Positions 1-22,777 of a stretch of 64,000 nucleotides of DNA are shown piece by piece (within the stretch, counting starts at the first letter, position 1; every line of letters starts with the position of its first letter). Both the position numbers and the translations under genes were made by a program. The DNA is from Brugia malayi (lineage: Eukaryota > Nematoda > Chromadorea > Rhabditida > Onchocercidae): assembly GCF_000002995.4 (NCBI RefSeq), contig NW_025062475.1, positions 14,602,687 to 14,666,686 on the forward strand, written 5' to 3'. The notes under the pieces are model-generated. The model saw nothing but the letters and a program-made list of their open reading frames with translations, was not told the origin of the DNA and made no database searches.

Positions 1-267
1 CAAATGTTTTCTGTATATCTGCTGGTTGCGAAAGCGATTTTCTTGCTAGTTATTTCAAAAAAACACTTCATTTAATTATATATTACTCTTATGAGGTAAC
101 TAATTTGGATTATCATCATTATCATTTCACAGAATTCCTTCCTTATTTTCAGCGCAATATTTCAGTGTCACATAATTTTAGATGCGAACGATCGCTATTA
201 TAACCATAACAATCTTTGCCCTTGAACCATATCGCCGTGCGACTTTTTCATTATTTAGCGGAAAAAA

Positions 268-330
268 ATGGACTTCGGAAGTGATATCAATTCCAACTCA
301 GAAAACAACACGAAATCAAATTCCGTTTAA
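268..330 (+). CDS. possible tiny ORF or first coding exon, unknown
   Basis: A 20-codon frame begins with ATG nine bases after an AG acceptor-like site (ATTATTTAG) and has a purine-rich start context. It encodes a polar peptide starting MDFGSD and rich in Asn and Ser. The surrounding 180-360 patch is clearly less AT-rich than its flanks, as real exons here are. A GTTTAAGT sequence overlapping the end could be a splice donor, which would make this a 5' exon, but no matching downstream exon was found. It may equally be chance. Confidence 0.15.
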   Translation: MDFGSDINSNSENNTKSNSV

Positions 331-678
331 GTAATAGCAGATGTTACGTCAAATTACGTTCTTTTTTTGGCTGTTTAATTGCTTTTGATAATAATTTAAA
401 TACTCACTTGTACGATCTATAATTATCAAAACAAAACAAAAAAAAAAACTTATTATTAATATATCAGCAGTTTTAATGTAATATTCTTATTGAGATGCAT
501 TTGTTTTCAAAAGCTATTTGATTATGCAAAAGTTAGAAATAAATTTGTCATTTATTGTTTATAGTTTTATCATTTGTGTTCAGCAGAACTTATAATCTAA
601 AAAATGTATGAAACTTTTCAAAGAAAGGAAAGGTGTAGTCAGGTTATGATGAAGAGAGATAATAATGAAATTTGAAAA

Positions 679-731
679 TTTTCAAATCTGAAAAAAAGAA
701 GAAAATTACTTCTTTTTTTCAGATTTGAAAA
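679..731. repeat. perfect 23-bp inverted repeat (hairpin)
   Basis: Arms 679-701 and 709-731 are exact reverse complements, with a 7-base loop (AAAATTA). The left arm overlaps a second palindrome, TTTGAAAATTTTCAAA, at 671-686. It sits in gene-free DNA. It could be a cruciform, a MITE remnant or a small-RNA hairpin. Confidence 0.85.
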
Positions 732-1442
732 TAAATTCAGAATTACTTTATTTTTTTTTTTTCGCATCATTCATGTTACGAATCCTATATAGTCCTAAAT
801 TTTGATGTTATGTACATTTAATGCATTTGAATAGTTTCAGTAATTCGTTAAAAAACATCAACAAAATAGTTCGTAATTTGAAAAAAGCATAAGTTTGCAT
901 ATTTCGAAAATTAAATATTAGTTTTACAAAAGTTTTTTGCTAAAATTGTATGATATGGCGAATGTTTTTCAGTAATTGACCTAAAAAATATTAAAATAAT
1001 TGTTTTAGTTCATTTAAAATATTTATTTGTGACATAGTTAAATTATTAAAACATTCTGTCGCATTTATTTTTATAGTTGTTTGAATTGACACAATGTTTT
1101 AATTCGTTAAACTTTTGTAATTTAAAATGACAGTTCAGACTTGAAACGAACTATTTTAATTGCTACAATTAATGCAAAAATGATAGAATAAAGAGGAGAA
1201 AGATGAGAATGAAGGAAAATTTATTTAAATTTATTTATTTAACTAGTTTTTCTAAAAACAAATTTCAGAAAAAAAAAAAAAAAAAAATAAGCAATAAAAC
1301 GATTGATACGATGATATTGAATTGGCTTATCTCAGCATTTTATTTATTTATTTATTTATTTATTTTTTGCCGCATAGGGCATTATTTTCATTATTCAATA
1401 CAATAAAATTAATTTAACAAAATATTATTTATTAAAAGAGAT

Positions 1443-1556
1443 ATAAAATCTTTAAATTTTAGTTAAAAGAAATAAAATCTTTAAATTTTATCTAAAAAAA
1501 ATATAAAATCTTTAAATTTTAAAATAAATTCTTAAATATAAAATCTTTAAATTTTA
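1443..1556. repeat. four direct copies of TAAAATCTTTAAATTTT
   Basis: The 17-base core recurs at about 1444, 1473, 1504 and 1539, spaced 29-35 bases apart by variable AT-rich linkers. The core is itself partly palindromic (AAATTTAAAGATTT). It is a degenerate short tandem array with no visible coding role. Confidence 0.75.
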
Positions 1557-3273
1557 TTTTTTGAAATTGTGCATATCAGTTGCTGTAAATTAAAATTTGA
1601 GAAACCTCAGATACTCATAATTAACCAAATAAAATTGAAATACAATTAATCAAGTAATTTCTATGAAATATTACTTTGTTTTTATACCAAATTTAGAAAA
1701 GTAGCAAGTAATCAATTTGAACATAAAATGCTGAATCATTTTAAAAATGAATTAATAGTAGGCCAATGATTGTTATTTCTTTAAAAAAAAAAAAATTTCA
1801 GTAATTGAAATATTGTTCTGTGATTGAAGAAAGAGTAACAAATATTTTAAAAACAGTTGTTTTAATGAAATTAAAAGTATTATATATTTGATAGATTTGT
1901 TGATGTAACGCAAATGATATTCATTGTTAAGAACAATAATAGATAATGTTTGAAAAAAAAAAAAAATCATTCATTGTTGATAACAACTGATATCAGCTTT
2001 TCTCCTTTCCTCGTTTTTTCTTTTTTTTTTTTTGATAATATCATTATTAATCTTCAAACATTGTTAAGCACAAATTATTTAAAATGATAATAATATTGCA
2101 TTGCACATACACTTTCTTATATATTTCAATTAACAATATCGATTAAAATATAATAAAACGATAATTTCACACTTATTCATTAATTTCTCTTTTCCAAATT
2201 TTTTATTATTCTAATAATTTTAAAGATTAGCGCTTAAGATGAATTAAACTTAATATGCAAAAAAAAAAAAAAAACAAAACAAAAATAGGAACAAAAAAAG
2301 AAGAAAGAAATAATAATTCAAGTATTTTTTTTTTGAAATTTGACTCGAAAAATTAAAGAATTTGATGTGTATCTAAAGCTAACTAATTTATAAATTTGCA
2401 TAAATTTCCAATTAAAGAAGATGAAAATTTCATAGCATTAAAATAATTGTTTATATTAAATAGCATTATTATACATTACTTCCTTAAATGAGTATAAATC
2501 ATCGAATAAACATCAACACTAAATATAATATTTCCCTTATTTTCTTCTTTTAATTGAATATAGAAAAAGAAGAAAAAAAAAAAAATTTCCTCTATAAGAA
2601 TCTTATATAAAGCAATTTTAAATTAAATTTTAGATGAACTATTTTTTGCATGTAAATATTTAATGAAGGGGAATGTAAGATGAGAAATAAATGAATATTC
2701 TTCTTTTATTTCTCAAACTCTAATGACATCCACTTGTTGACACTTTTAGTACTTCATACTATTACTATTATTACTACTTTTATTAAGCATAATGAAAAAT
2801 ACGCTAATTAGATAGAATTATTTTAACTAATTACTCTAACTTAGAAGAGGTCAATCTCATCTATTTATCTACCTATCTATTTTCGCTTCTAAAAATTTTT
2901 TATAGTAACTTTGATAATAGAATTAATCAATATTGCCACAAATATCATATAAAAGTAAATTTTATGATAGATATATGATTACAATTATTAGTAGCATTTG
3001 CATTTCCTTAATCTATTAATGGCTTCCTCACTTTCCTTTTTTTTTTCCCCTTTTCACATCAAATTACTTTTATTACAACATTTTAACTAATTAACAGTCA
3101 GCTGACTAACATTTTAATTATCATTCTATCGGTGTACTTAAATATTTCATCAATTGTTTAAAGTAGAGAAGGTGCATTTATTTGTAACATTTTTCCTTCT
3201 TAGGTTCATTTATCATTACATCATTATTGCAGTACGATTTTTGACTAATATCGGATTAATTTGAAATGAATAA

Positions 3274-4410
3274 ATGAATTCAAGTGTATCAAAGAGTGAT
3301 AGAGGTTGTGTAATATTTGATCATATTTTCTTTTTTGTGGCATTTTTTGCAACAATTATCGATTTAATTTCATGCAATCCACGACAAGAAATTTGTATAC
3401 CACATAAGTAAGTTAAATTTTTTTTATCAGAAAAGAAGTGAAATTTTAATTGATTTTTTTAAAGAAAAAAAAAAATAGTAATAAAACACTTCGAATTTTT
3501 TGTGTTTCCTCTATTCATTACTCTCTCATCTTTCCCAAATAGTAATAATTGATTCTCTCCTTAAAAAAAAAAACAAAAAACTTAATGATAACGATGAACG
3601 ATAATTCCATTTCTTAACAGCAATTCAATCATTTATATAAATTTAATTTAATCCATAAATCTAAGTTAACTATTTATAGTTCTGTTGCTAATCATTCATT
3701 ATGCTATAACATAATTTAAAAGAATAACGCGAACCAAAAACAATATTAAAATATGAATTAGTATTATGTCAATTTTCATTAGTTGTAATTAGAGTTCTCA
3801 ACTAATCAAACTCTAACGCTTCCATTATTTTTATTTCTTGAAGAAAACGAAATTTCAGCTGTCCCGAAGAAACTGATTATGTATACTACACATGCTGTGA
3901 AAATCAGTGTTGTCAACGATGGCGAGCATGGGTTGTGTATGTTTTTAAAAATTTCGGTTTCTTAATATTCTTATCACTTTCGAAATGCTCTCTCACCTTT
4001 CCCAAATAGTAATAATTAATTCTCTACCTAAAAAAATTTTGAATAAAGTATAAGGATGTAAGTTTAAAAATTTCAATTTCTTAACTTCTTATCACTTTCG
4101 AAGTTTTGAAAAAAGTATAAGAAAGGTTGATATACACATATCACAGAATCATTTAGAATAAATTTTCGAGTCATAATTTGATACAATAATTTTTGATTAC
4201 CCTATAATTAAAGTTATCTCTCGAGTATATATGCCTAAACTTAAGCAACATGGTTACTTTTCTTACTCTTCCTTTATCAGCTCATCTGTCATTTTCTCAA
4301 GATTGGAAGAAAAAAAATATATATATATATATAATTCCAGACCTGCTTTATTTGCATCAACCGCTTTCACTCTGGGTGCGTTCTTTGCATTTTGCTTTCA
4401 ATGCCGTTGA
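3274..4410 (+). CDS. small Cys-rich single-pass membrane protein (WBP1/VOPP1/shisa-like shape)
   Basis: Three exons (3274-3407, 3859-3936, 4341-4410) join in frame to 93 codons plus stop. The start is the first ATG that is not closed at once by a stop, and an AG acceptor at 3231-3232 fits trans-splicing. Residues about 13-33 are hydrophobic (signal peptide or anchor). A short cysteine-rich segment follows, with the pattern C..E-Y-x-YY-TCCEN-QCC-QRW. Then comes a transmembrane stretch rich in Ala and Phe and a very short tail ending FQCR. The CC/CC-W layout next to a membrane segment resembles WW-domain-binding-protein-1, VOPP1 and shisa-type adaptors of the endolysosomal system, but the match is by pattern only. 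The cytoplasmic tail is far shorter than in those families and has no PPxY motif. It converges on the mediator gene to its right. Confidence 0.55.
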
Positions 4411-5080
4411 CGCTGTGATCAGTATATGAATTAAGTGAAAAAGCGAAATTATACGAAATATGCAAAAAGTTTCCCAATTCAAGTGATAATAAACAGTTTA
4501 ACAGATTTGAAGGAAAGTGGAATAAACGAGCAAATGAAATAAGACAAATTTGCGCGTATTTTTTTTTTTTTTTTTCTATTAACAACTGTTGTGTGCTAGC
4601 CCAATTTCACTATATGAATAAAAATAATTAAATAAAATAAGACAAACAAATAAAGAGGACAAAAGTTTAACAAGACAACATGAAGCAATTCTCTTTCACA
4701 TTTGGCAAAACAACCGTACATAAAAATTCGAGAACTTTGAAAACAGAAAGTTTTGAAAAACCAAAACTCATTCTAAAAAATATAAGTCATTGAGAAACAA
4801 GGAAAAAAAAAAAAAAAAAACAAAACCAAACTTTTTCTTCATATATTTTGAATCAACAAAGCAAATGCAGCAATCAATTAAGCAACAATTTCCATATGAT
4901 GTTCTAAAATTGATGCAAGAAATTAAACTAAAGAAAAAAAATACCAGAAAAGAGACATATTTCACGACAAGAAATCACTGAAATTTGTATTTTGTAATAT
5001 GTCATCAAATGAATTGGGTAACAATGACTGCTGCTGCTGTCCCAAATAGTAACCACGTACTGTCGATTCCTTAAAAAAAT
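3520..5080. repeat. three dispersed copies of a CCCAAATAGTAA-containing element
   Basis: Copies lie at about 3520-3570 and 3988-4040, within introns 1 and 2 of the membrane-protein gene and nearly identical over about 45 bp, and at about 5041-5080 (shorter, diverged). Each has the core CCCAAATAGTAA, then a segment ending in ATTCYYT, then a run of A. Inside intron 2 a second unit is also duplicated, at about 3941-3987 and 4062-4103 (core CTTATCACTTTCGAA). Confidence 0.7.
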
Positions 5081-5487
5081 AGATTAACAAAAGTTTGTAT
5101 CTTACATGTCATATAAAACTATTTGTAGTACAAACAAGTAATATATAGCAATGTGACAAATTAAATTTTATTAGCTCATGAATATGCCTTAAGTTATTTA
5201 TCGGTCAAAATGATTGCTTCATCTCGGCAAAATATCCAGTTTTAAATTTTCTGGAAGATATCTTAATTTACCACGTAACTTGAAAACTCATTGTATGTTT
5301 AAATTCCTTATTTCAACTCTAAAATTCAACAATAACTAAATGCATGCATTTTTTTACGCTTCACATTTATTCCCGTGCTTTTTCATTCATCCATTTATCG
5401 TTTCATACTTGTGCAGTTTCTTCTCTAAGTCATTCAAAATCTTAAATCTATCAAAAAGTTTTTAAAAGCATTCAAATATTGAAAAAT
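4411..5487. other. convergent intergenic region
   Basis: This lies between the stop of the + strand membrane-protein gene and the 3' end of the - strand MED15 gene. It contains poly-A and poly-T tracts and the third copy of the dispersed element. If MED15 has one more small coding exon it would be here; a possible acceptor (rev. CTTAG) lies at about 5425-5426. Confidence 0.45.
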
Positions 5488-8400
5488 CTACAGTTTCAGA
5501 GATGAAAAACTTACCCAAGTTTCAAGGAAATCTGTCACCGTTCGTAGACCCGGTCGAGCTAAGCGTTCATGTATCACATTTTGCAAATCATCAAAGAAAA
5601 AAGAATCTAAAAAGAACTGATTTTTTAAAATAATAAAATCAATATCTCTTGACAAAAATAAAAATTCAACTATCCATAATGAAAAGAAATTAACTCCACT
5701 TTAAAAAAATGGCATGTTTCCCGAATATTTTCCTTGAGCAAATAATTATAATTAAGCTTTGAAATTTGACTTTTTTCTCAAATATGAAATCATTCAAACC
5801 ATAATTTCTACAACAATAAAATGACAAAACCTAGATCTAGTGCAGCACGACCCACCATAACTTCACCATTGGGATATGCTTTCGGTATAATTAACTGTAG
5901 CGGTGGCACATTATGTGAGGCTTAAAAACAATATTACTGGACTCCAATATTCAAATTTTTGAAATTCTAAAAAAAAATGTTGAAATATTCAAGAGCTTGC
6001 AAATTATTTCATATAAACCTCTTCAATTTAATAAAATATAATATCGAAAATGTTGCTGCTATTTACATATTTTTCCAAACAAGCAAAAAAAAAGAACTTA
6101 CTTAATGAAAATTTAACAATAACAGAATGCGAATCAGTCATCTGCTCTATGTTAGAATCGGCTAAAATACGATCTCCAAATGCTAGCAATTCCTGACGTA
6201 CCGCTTCCGGCAATAGACCCTCCATCTGCAATAAGTAAAACATGATCTAACAGTTTCTTTTAAAGTCTCAAATAATTCAAAATACACAATATCTACAGTG
6301 ATACGTTTCGAAATTTCTTACAAGACATCTAAAAGCAACTGGTGGTATATTTTAATGCATTATGTACCATCCTTTTATGCAACAAATAATTTATTAATGA
6401 TAAAACTAATAAAAGTTCTACTTGTCTTAAAAATATTTCAAACACATAATTCAATTTCAAGACCAACCTGTGAAGATGTGTTATTCGATACAGCTTCTAT
6501 AGGAGTGGGTAAGAAATCATCCATTACATAGAGATCTTCAACTCTACTACAGTCAGTAGTTGCTGGTGCACGATTTGCTTCTGAGAATGGTGGTAAAGCT
6601 GCTACTGTTGCTGCTGGCTGCTAAACATTATAAAAAAAATTATATATTTTTAATCTCAAAAGTTTAATTTGCATTGTGATGTTTTAAATTTATAGGTTAA
6701 AAAAATGTAAAATATATAAAAAAAAATTAAACTATTAGAACTAATAGAGTGATTCTTTCAACTAATAAATATTAATACAGGATCAAATTTCCAAGCATGT
6801 TCAAAAACATTTACAATACATTTTATTGCTCTAAGAATATAAAAATATATTAAAATTTATAAACATATGGTATTTGATACATGTAATGGAAAGACATATT
6901 GTCTAACATTTAAAGAGAATTATGGCTCAAAAAATACTAACCACCCTGGACAAACCATGATGCAGCACTACTGACTGTGTACCGGAACGTAATCCAGCAT
7001 TTGGATTTGGATAGGGTGAATGTCGTTGATAGGTATGTTCTATTGAATGTCGTGCTACCTGTTGACCACTAGTCGTTTGCAACGGAATTGATGACTGCAT
7101 AAGAGTACTTCGCACTGGACAATGAGCTACTGGAACTGATGATGGTACCATATTAGGTAACCCTTGCGATGATGCTTGCTGTTGTGATCGACTGGATTGC
7201 ACTGACCACTGTCCTGCCGATGGTACACCAGTATTTGTCTGTACACGATCACCGTATCCAACTTGTGCTTCACTGTTTATTAACAAAACTGCATTTACCG
7301 CATCCACTAGTGGCTGTGGTTGTAACGTTCCAGTATTCAATGAAACCTGCTAAAAGCAAATTTTCAAATATTTCGTTGAACCATCTAAACAATTTCATAA
7401 TTTGACATTGTCAAGACAATACAGCAGTCATTTATGCAAGAAATTAGACAGTTTCAAAAGTCACCGAATGTCACTGGAACACTATATAAAATAATACAGA
7501 AGCTTATAGCAATTTGGAGAATGCATTGCTTGAGGATATTTTAACTGATTAATCAATTTTAACTTTCGAGTCTCACAAACTTTTCTCTGCAAGATACTAC
7601 TGCTAACATACTTTGTTGTTAAATCAATACGTAACATACAGACTATATTACTCACCAGAAACTGCTGTTTTTTGTATATCCATGCTTCTATTTGCAAAAG
7701 ATACTCGAATGATACCCGTCTGCAAATAATAATAACTTGCTTAATAGCACCATTCTTTACTCATTTGCTACTACTCATTTTTGAATAAAAGAAGCAAGAA
7801 ACATGAATTCATAGAAACATGACAGCTAAACTTTCGTAGCATAAAACAGTTAAACCAACGTAACTAAGCATTTAAACAATTTATCCAGTGATGTTATTAA
7901 ATTTCAATTATTAAATTTCAAATGAAACATAAAATCACTAGCACACATACGATTTGCCATCAAGAACGTTGCACATTGTATCAAATTTACTTGCAGCAAT
8001 TTCGTTGCCTTCCAGTCGACATTGCTGCGCACGTGCTCTTAAACTTTCAACATAAGGCCTTAATGAGCGTAACTTCTCGGTATACATACGCTGCAATATA
8101 GGTTAATTGATATCAGATTGAATGTTGTCACAAAAGAAAAAGCTTTAACTAAAAAATCATTTTGATCGATAAGACGAAACGTTAAATTTTAGAGAGTAAA
8201 ATGAACAATGTATTGGATTTAACAAAGTTCTGAATATTTTTCTGAGATTTTAGATTCACTATCATATATTCTCTGTAATTAACCTCGTCATTTTGTTGCA
8301 TGGCATTTCCAAATGGCAAATCTGAAACGCTTTGATTACCCGATCCATTGACATGCTGTGAGGACTGCATCGGCGATCCATAGTGGGATGAATTGATAAG

Positions 8401-10616
8401 ATTTTCTAAAACCGATGGTTGATGCTGCTGATGGTGCTGGTGATGGTGATGTGGTGAAGCAGTAAGCTGTTGTGAAGGAGAAATGGGTGTTCCTCGTGGC
8501 ATAAACGGTGCCGATGAATGAGTACGTTCAACGTACTGATTGGAACTTGTAGCATCGTAGAAACCTGTAAAGTCCATGGTGATGTATTATGCAATAATTA
8601 AAAGACAACAAACAGTATATTCATTGAAAAAAGGCTAGGGCTAATTTGTTATAGATTATTTCTTAACTATAAGCCAAGGAGGAGCGTATGTTGACATTTT
8701 TTGGAAACTCATGCATGACTGCCATGATTTTAAATCGTGCTAAGATAAAAAAATATTATGAAGAGTATGATGCAGAATCTTGAAAAATCAAAAATTTTTA
8801 AATTCAAATACCTGCTGAATAATAGTTGCCAGGAGGAGGAACTTCACGCTTCCATACACGAGCAGACATTGCATCCGATATTGGGATTTCTGCAGCACCA
8901 CCATCATTGCCACTACTTTTCTGCTCAGTTTTCACACGACTATACATTTGATGATTAGGAGAGGTATTCTGTGATCCAGGAACAGAAGGAATTGGCGAAA
9001 GCATATTATACGGCACTTGGGGAACTACTGGATGTGTTACCGGAGAATGTTGTTGCAAGCTAGATTGTGACAACTGCATATTACCGCCAGACAATGCACC
9101 ACTTGGTGATTGCTGTGACTGCATCATTGGCGGTGTTTGACAAAGTGAAGTATGATACCTATCCTGCAAAAAAAAAAAAAAAGAAAAAAAAAAAGAAAGA
9201 AAAAAAAGCCAAAAATTCGGCAGCAAGCATGAGTTTCATATGGAAAAAGGAAATTGAATATCAAAGTCAATACAAAAATAGTATCATATATGCATTATAA
9301 ACTAATTCAAATATATACTATTTTAATACTAATTATATTTTTCTCATCACGTGAAACATTTATCAACAACTGAAATTTTGACAAAATAAACAACCAGAAA
9401 CGTAGCAGTCAAATAAAACAAAAAATTATTTAATTGAAAAGAAAGGGTAATAAAGAGAATAAACTATCAAGTGTATGTATTACACAAGTTAATCTTCTAT
9501 ATGCTTACCATAACCTTTTGCTGGTGCTGCTGATGGGTGGGTTGCGGATCAGGTGGTATACCAAGACCCGCACTACGATAGTTTTGAGATGCCGACTGAA
9601 TGCGAGACGGTTGAAGAAGCGACGGTACTGCTGATGGTTTGGCTATAAAAGGAAAAAAAAAAAAAACTATTACTGAAAAAAGCAAACCGATTAAGCTCCT
9701 CTAACTAGTACCCTTTAAACTTAATAGCAAAACTCTAATTAAATTGTATATTCCTACTAACGATCTATTTTGCTATCTCAATAGAACTTTTTTCCTATTT
9801 GTGAAATAATTTTAATTAATAATTAAGTAGATTAACTGAAACGACTGAATACTGCTACAGGCGCCCTAATAGTTCTGAAATCTACCTACATTTTTTAACA
9901 ATTTCCTTGAAATTTCCTTACTTATGATAAATTTTCTCAGCATTATTCAGATTTCTTATGAACAGCTTTTAAGCTCCCTCTCAATTATATTATTCATATT
10001 TTATATTAACTAAACAAACATGTTGAAAAATACTTAAGATCATCTCAGATTTTGTAATGCCAGAAACAAAATACTTACAGTTACAATTGATTGCATTGAT
10101 AACTTTAGCAATCGTTCGCATATACTCATCTTTGCTAACGCATTTGTTGAAAACATACTCCTCCACCTACAAAGTGCTTTTATTTCATTTCACGCACTGT
10201 ATAAATACATTATTAATAAACAGTGTACTACAAATTTGGAAAAATGAAACAAATTTTTCAATAGTATCACATCACGCAGCAAGGTATTGAAAATGTAATT
10301 CAATTATGTCTAATTTTATCCAACAAAAGCATATAAATCTAATTAATCAGAATGTTCATGTGTAAACCTAAGTCTAAATTAGTTAGATTAGTTAATTAAT
10401 TAGAATAACCAAAGGAATGAGAATGAGATCCTAAATTATGTGAATGTCAAATCTTGATATTTGTAATTTAAATTATGAACAACAATAACTAACCTGTCTT
10501 GCATCACCGGGTACAGGTAAATTTGGAGCATTTTGACGATTTCTCGCTAATTCCGGTTCCAGTCGATTAATAACATGATCGCGGAATCGTTGTGATGGCC
10601 AATCATCGTCCCCCAT
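5488..10616 (-). CDS. mdt-15: Mediator complex subunit 15 (MED15/MDT-15)
   Basis: MED15 is a tail subunit of Mediator. In nematodes MDT-15 is the coactivator through which NHR-49 and SBP-1/SREBP drive lipid, stress and xenobiotic genes. Exons in transcript order: 10494-10616, 10079-10166, 9509-9642, 8812-9163, 8284-8564, 7951-8090, 7656-7719, 6942-7349, 6468-6620, 6102-6225, 5831-5920, and a last exon ending 5606. Phases agree throughout, giving about 690 residues. Residues 1-71 are an unmistakable KIX domain ([25 protein letters not shown], then [12 protein letters not shown]). The middle is Gln/His/Ser-rich with an [11 protein letters not shown] run. The C-terminal MED15 region contains [11 protein letters not shown] and ends near FLETW. 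The CDS end is given as the read-through TAG at 5488-5490. However, a strong donor (GTAAGTTTTT) follows the TGG at 5515-5517, so a further tiny exon is equally possible. Confidence 0.9.
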
Positions 10617-10620
10617 CTAT

Positions 10621-10647
10621 TTAGCACATGACCTGCTCCTGACTCAT
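10621..10647 (-). promoter_or_regulatory. upstream ORF just before the mdt-15 start
   Basis: On the minus strand an ATG opens an eight-residue frame (MSQEQVMC) whose TAA ends four bases before the MED15 start codon. If the transcript leader includes this stretch, the frame could dampen initiation at the main start. A TAG acceptor-like trinucleotide lies directly before the main ATG, so trans-splicing there would remove it. Which is used is not known. Confidence 0.3.
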
Positions 10648-12637
10648 CAGAGCCCGGTGCACCCGAATAAATCCAGTGCTTCGTACTGCTTACCCGAATT
10701 TTTTTTTTTTTTTTTTTTTTTTTTGCTCGATCTTATACACCGTCCACGATACCCAATGACAAACCAATCCTGAAAAAAAAAAAAAAAGAAAAGTCATAAC
10801 AAATACAGAATGCTATGACACGATAAATTCGTAACAACCCATACTCCAGTACTATTTAATTTGTCATCTGAACATTCCAATCCTTACAAATTTTACATAT
10901 CTCTCAATTATCATCCCAGATTACAATCATAATGGAAGTTCACAGTTCTTCCGAACCCTAAATAACCTTTCTCTTCCTAACTATTCTCTCATAAAATTTT
11001 ATCTCCTACTCTATAGATGCAATTTTAACAAAAATGTTAGGTGTAAGAGAGAGAGAGAGAGAGAGGGAGAAAAAAAAAATGGGTAACAAAATGTGTAACT
11101 ATTACTATCATTAAATCCAATCCCAAAAATTATAAAAAAGAAAAAATCAAGCCAGACTCTACCTTCTAATTTTTTCCATCTCTCTCTAGCACTTTTTAAT
11201 TTCTCGTCATAATTATTCTATCATAACGGAAAACAGATATAATAGGAGGAAAAAAAACGTCTCGCAGTTATATTTGAAAGTCATATCTAAAGTATTTTCT
11301 CACTCATCGTAACCTATATGACAATAACAACTTATCTAATCTATATAAATTACTTCAATAAAAATGAAAACAAAGGACATAACATCCAAAAATGAGAATA
11401 ATTCATAACTCGAATCACGTCCCAACTGATGCATGAATGGAAATAATAATAATAATAATAACAACAACAACATTAGCAATAATCGCTTCCTAGTCAAAAT
11501 CAAAATTTTCTATTTATCCATTTAAAACTGAACTACTGAACTAACCTATCATTTAAATTTTACGGGAAAAGTACTATATCCAAATGTTTCAATCTAACAA
11601 TATCAAATATATCATTTAATCCGAATTCTCATACGATTCAATTTTTGTTTTACTCTCATTAAAAAGTTGAAAAAAAAAAAAGTATTGAATGGAAATAAAA
11701 AGATTAAAAGTAATTAATTGTATCAATATGTTACAAAACAAGCTGAAGAGTTATCAACTGCTACAAAGAAAAGAAGAAAATAACAACGAACGATAATTTT
11801 ATTGCAATTTTAAGGAAGTAATAGAATAACGGGCTTGAAAACAATTTCTAAATTAATTCAATCACTTTTTGCTTTTTAGTTTTCAAATCTCACCTTTTTT
11901 GATTCTGAAATTTCATTTTTTTTTTTTTTTTTTGAACACAAATTCATGTTTAACAACAGTATAATTCATGGTCTTAAATAAGCTTCTAATCTCCTTAAGC
12001 TATTCCCACCTTTTCTATTTAATTATAACTTACTCGTACTGGAAACTGTCCACAATGACAACTTCCAGAAGGCAATCCGAAACGTGTTATTGCAATTTGC
12101 AAACCATAATCAAAACGTAAACCATGCAAAACTTTTACAATCTTATAGTTATGTCATCTTTCACTAAAATATGATTAATAACGTATCAAATTTTCATCAT
12201 TTTCTTAAAAATTTCTTGCTTTATAATTTGAAAAAAAAAAATCTCTTTTTTTTGAAAAATTCATTAAAACAAAATTCTATCTTGTTAATTTATTTATTTT
12301 TTATTTTTTTTTTTTTTTTTTTTTTTTAAGAAACGAAAGGCCTTCCTTTAAAGGAAACAATTTAGAAATATTTCAATAAAACTGAGAATCAATTTTATCA
12401 AGCTCAACTTTAAAAAAGATGTGATATTTTCTTATCCAAATAATGCCATATTCAAATCAATATAGACGTGCTCGATGACAATATACTGTCATCTCACATA
12501 TAACAATATATCTATCTATCCATTCATATTAACCAATCAAATTCAGAAATAAAATAAGCAAGCATTAGAACAAACATTACTTACAATAAAGTAATAAAAA
12601 AAAAGCAACGAGAAACAAATAATAGCAAGGAACAAGA
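10648..12637. other. intergenic region upstream of mdt-15 and downstream of DDX23
   Basis: About 2 kb between two minus-strand genes. It contains a 24-base poly-T run near 10700-10724, a GA microsatellite at about 11047-11067, an (AAT)n-type patch near 11448 and long poly-T near 12300-12328. No exon was recognised. It should hold the mdt-15 promoter and the DDX23 3' UTR. Confidence 0.5.

Positions 12638-22777
<10,140 letters not shown>

Larger units (their letters stand above)
1..3230. other. gene-poor AT-rich region
   Basis: No exon chain could be recognised on either strand. The stretch holds homopolymer runs, a perfect inverted repeat near 679-731, a cluster of short tandem repeats near 1443-1556 and a less AT-rich patch around 180-360 with one very short possible reading frame. 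It lies upstream of the small membrane-protein gene, so its right edge probably includes that gene's promoter. Confidence 0.5.

Noticed and set aside
10625..10700. Hammerhead-ribozyme-like CTGATGAG upstream of mdt-15
   Set aside because: The required GAAA core and helices are missing; it matches only the eight-base core.
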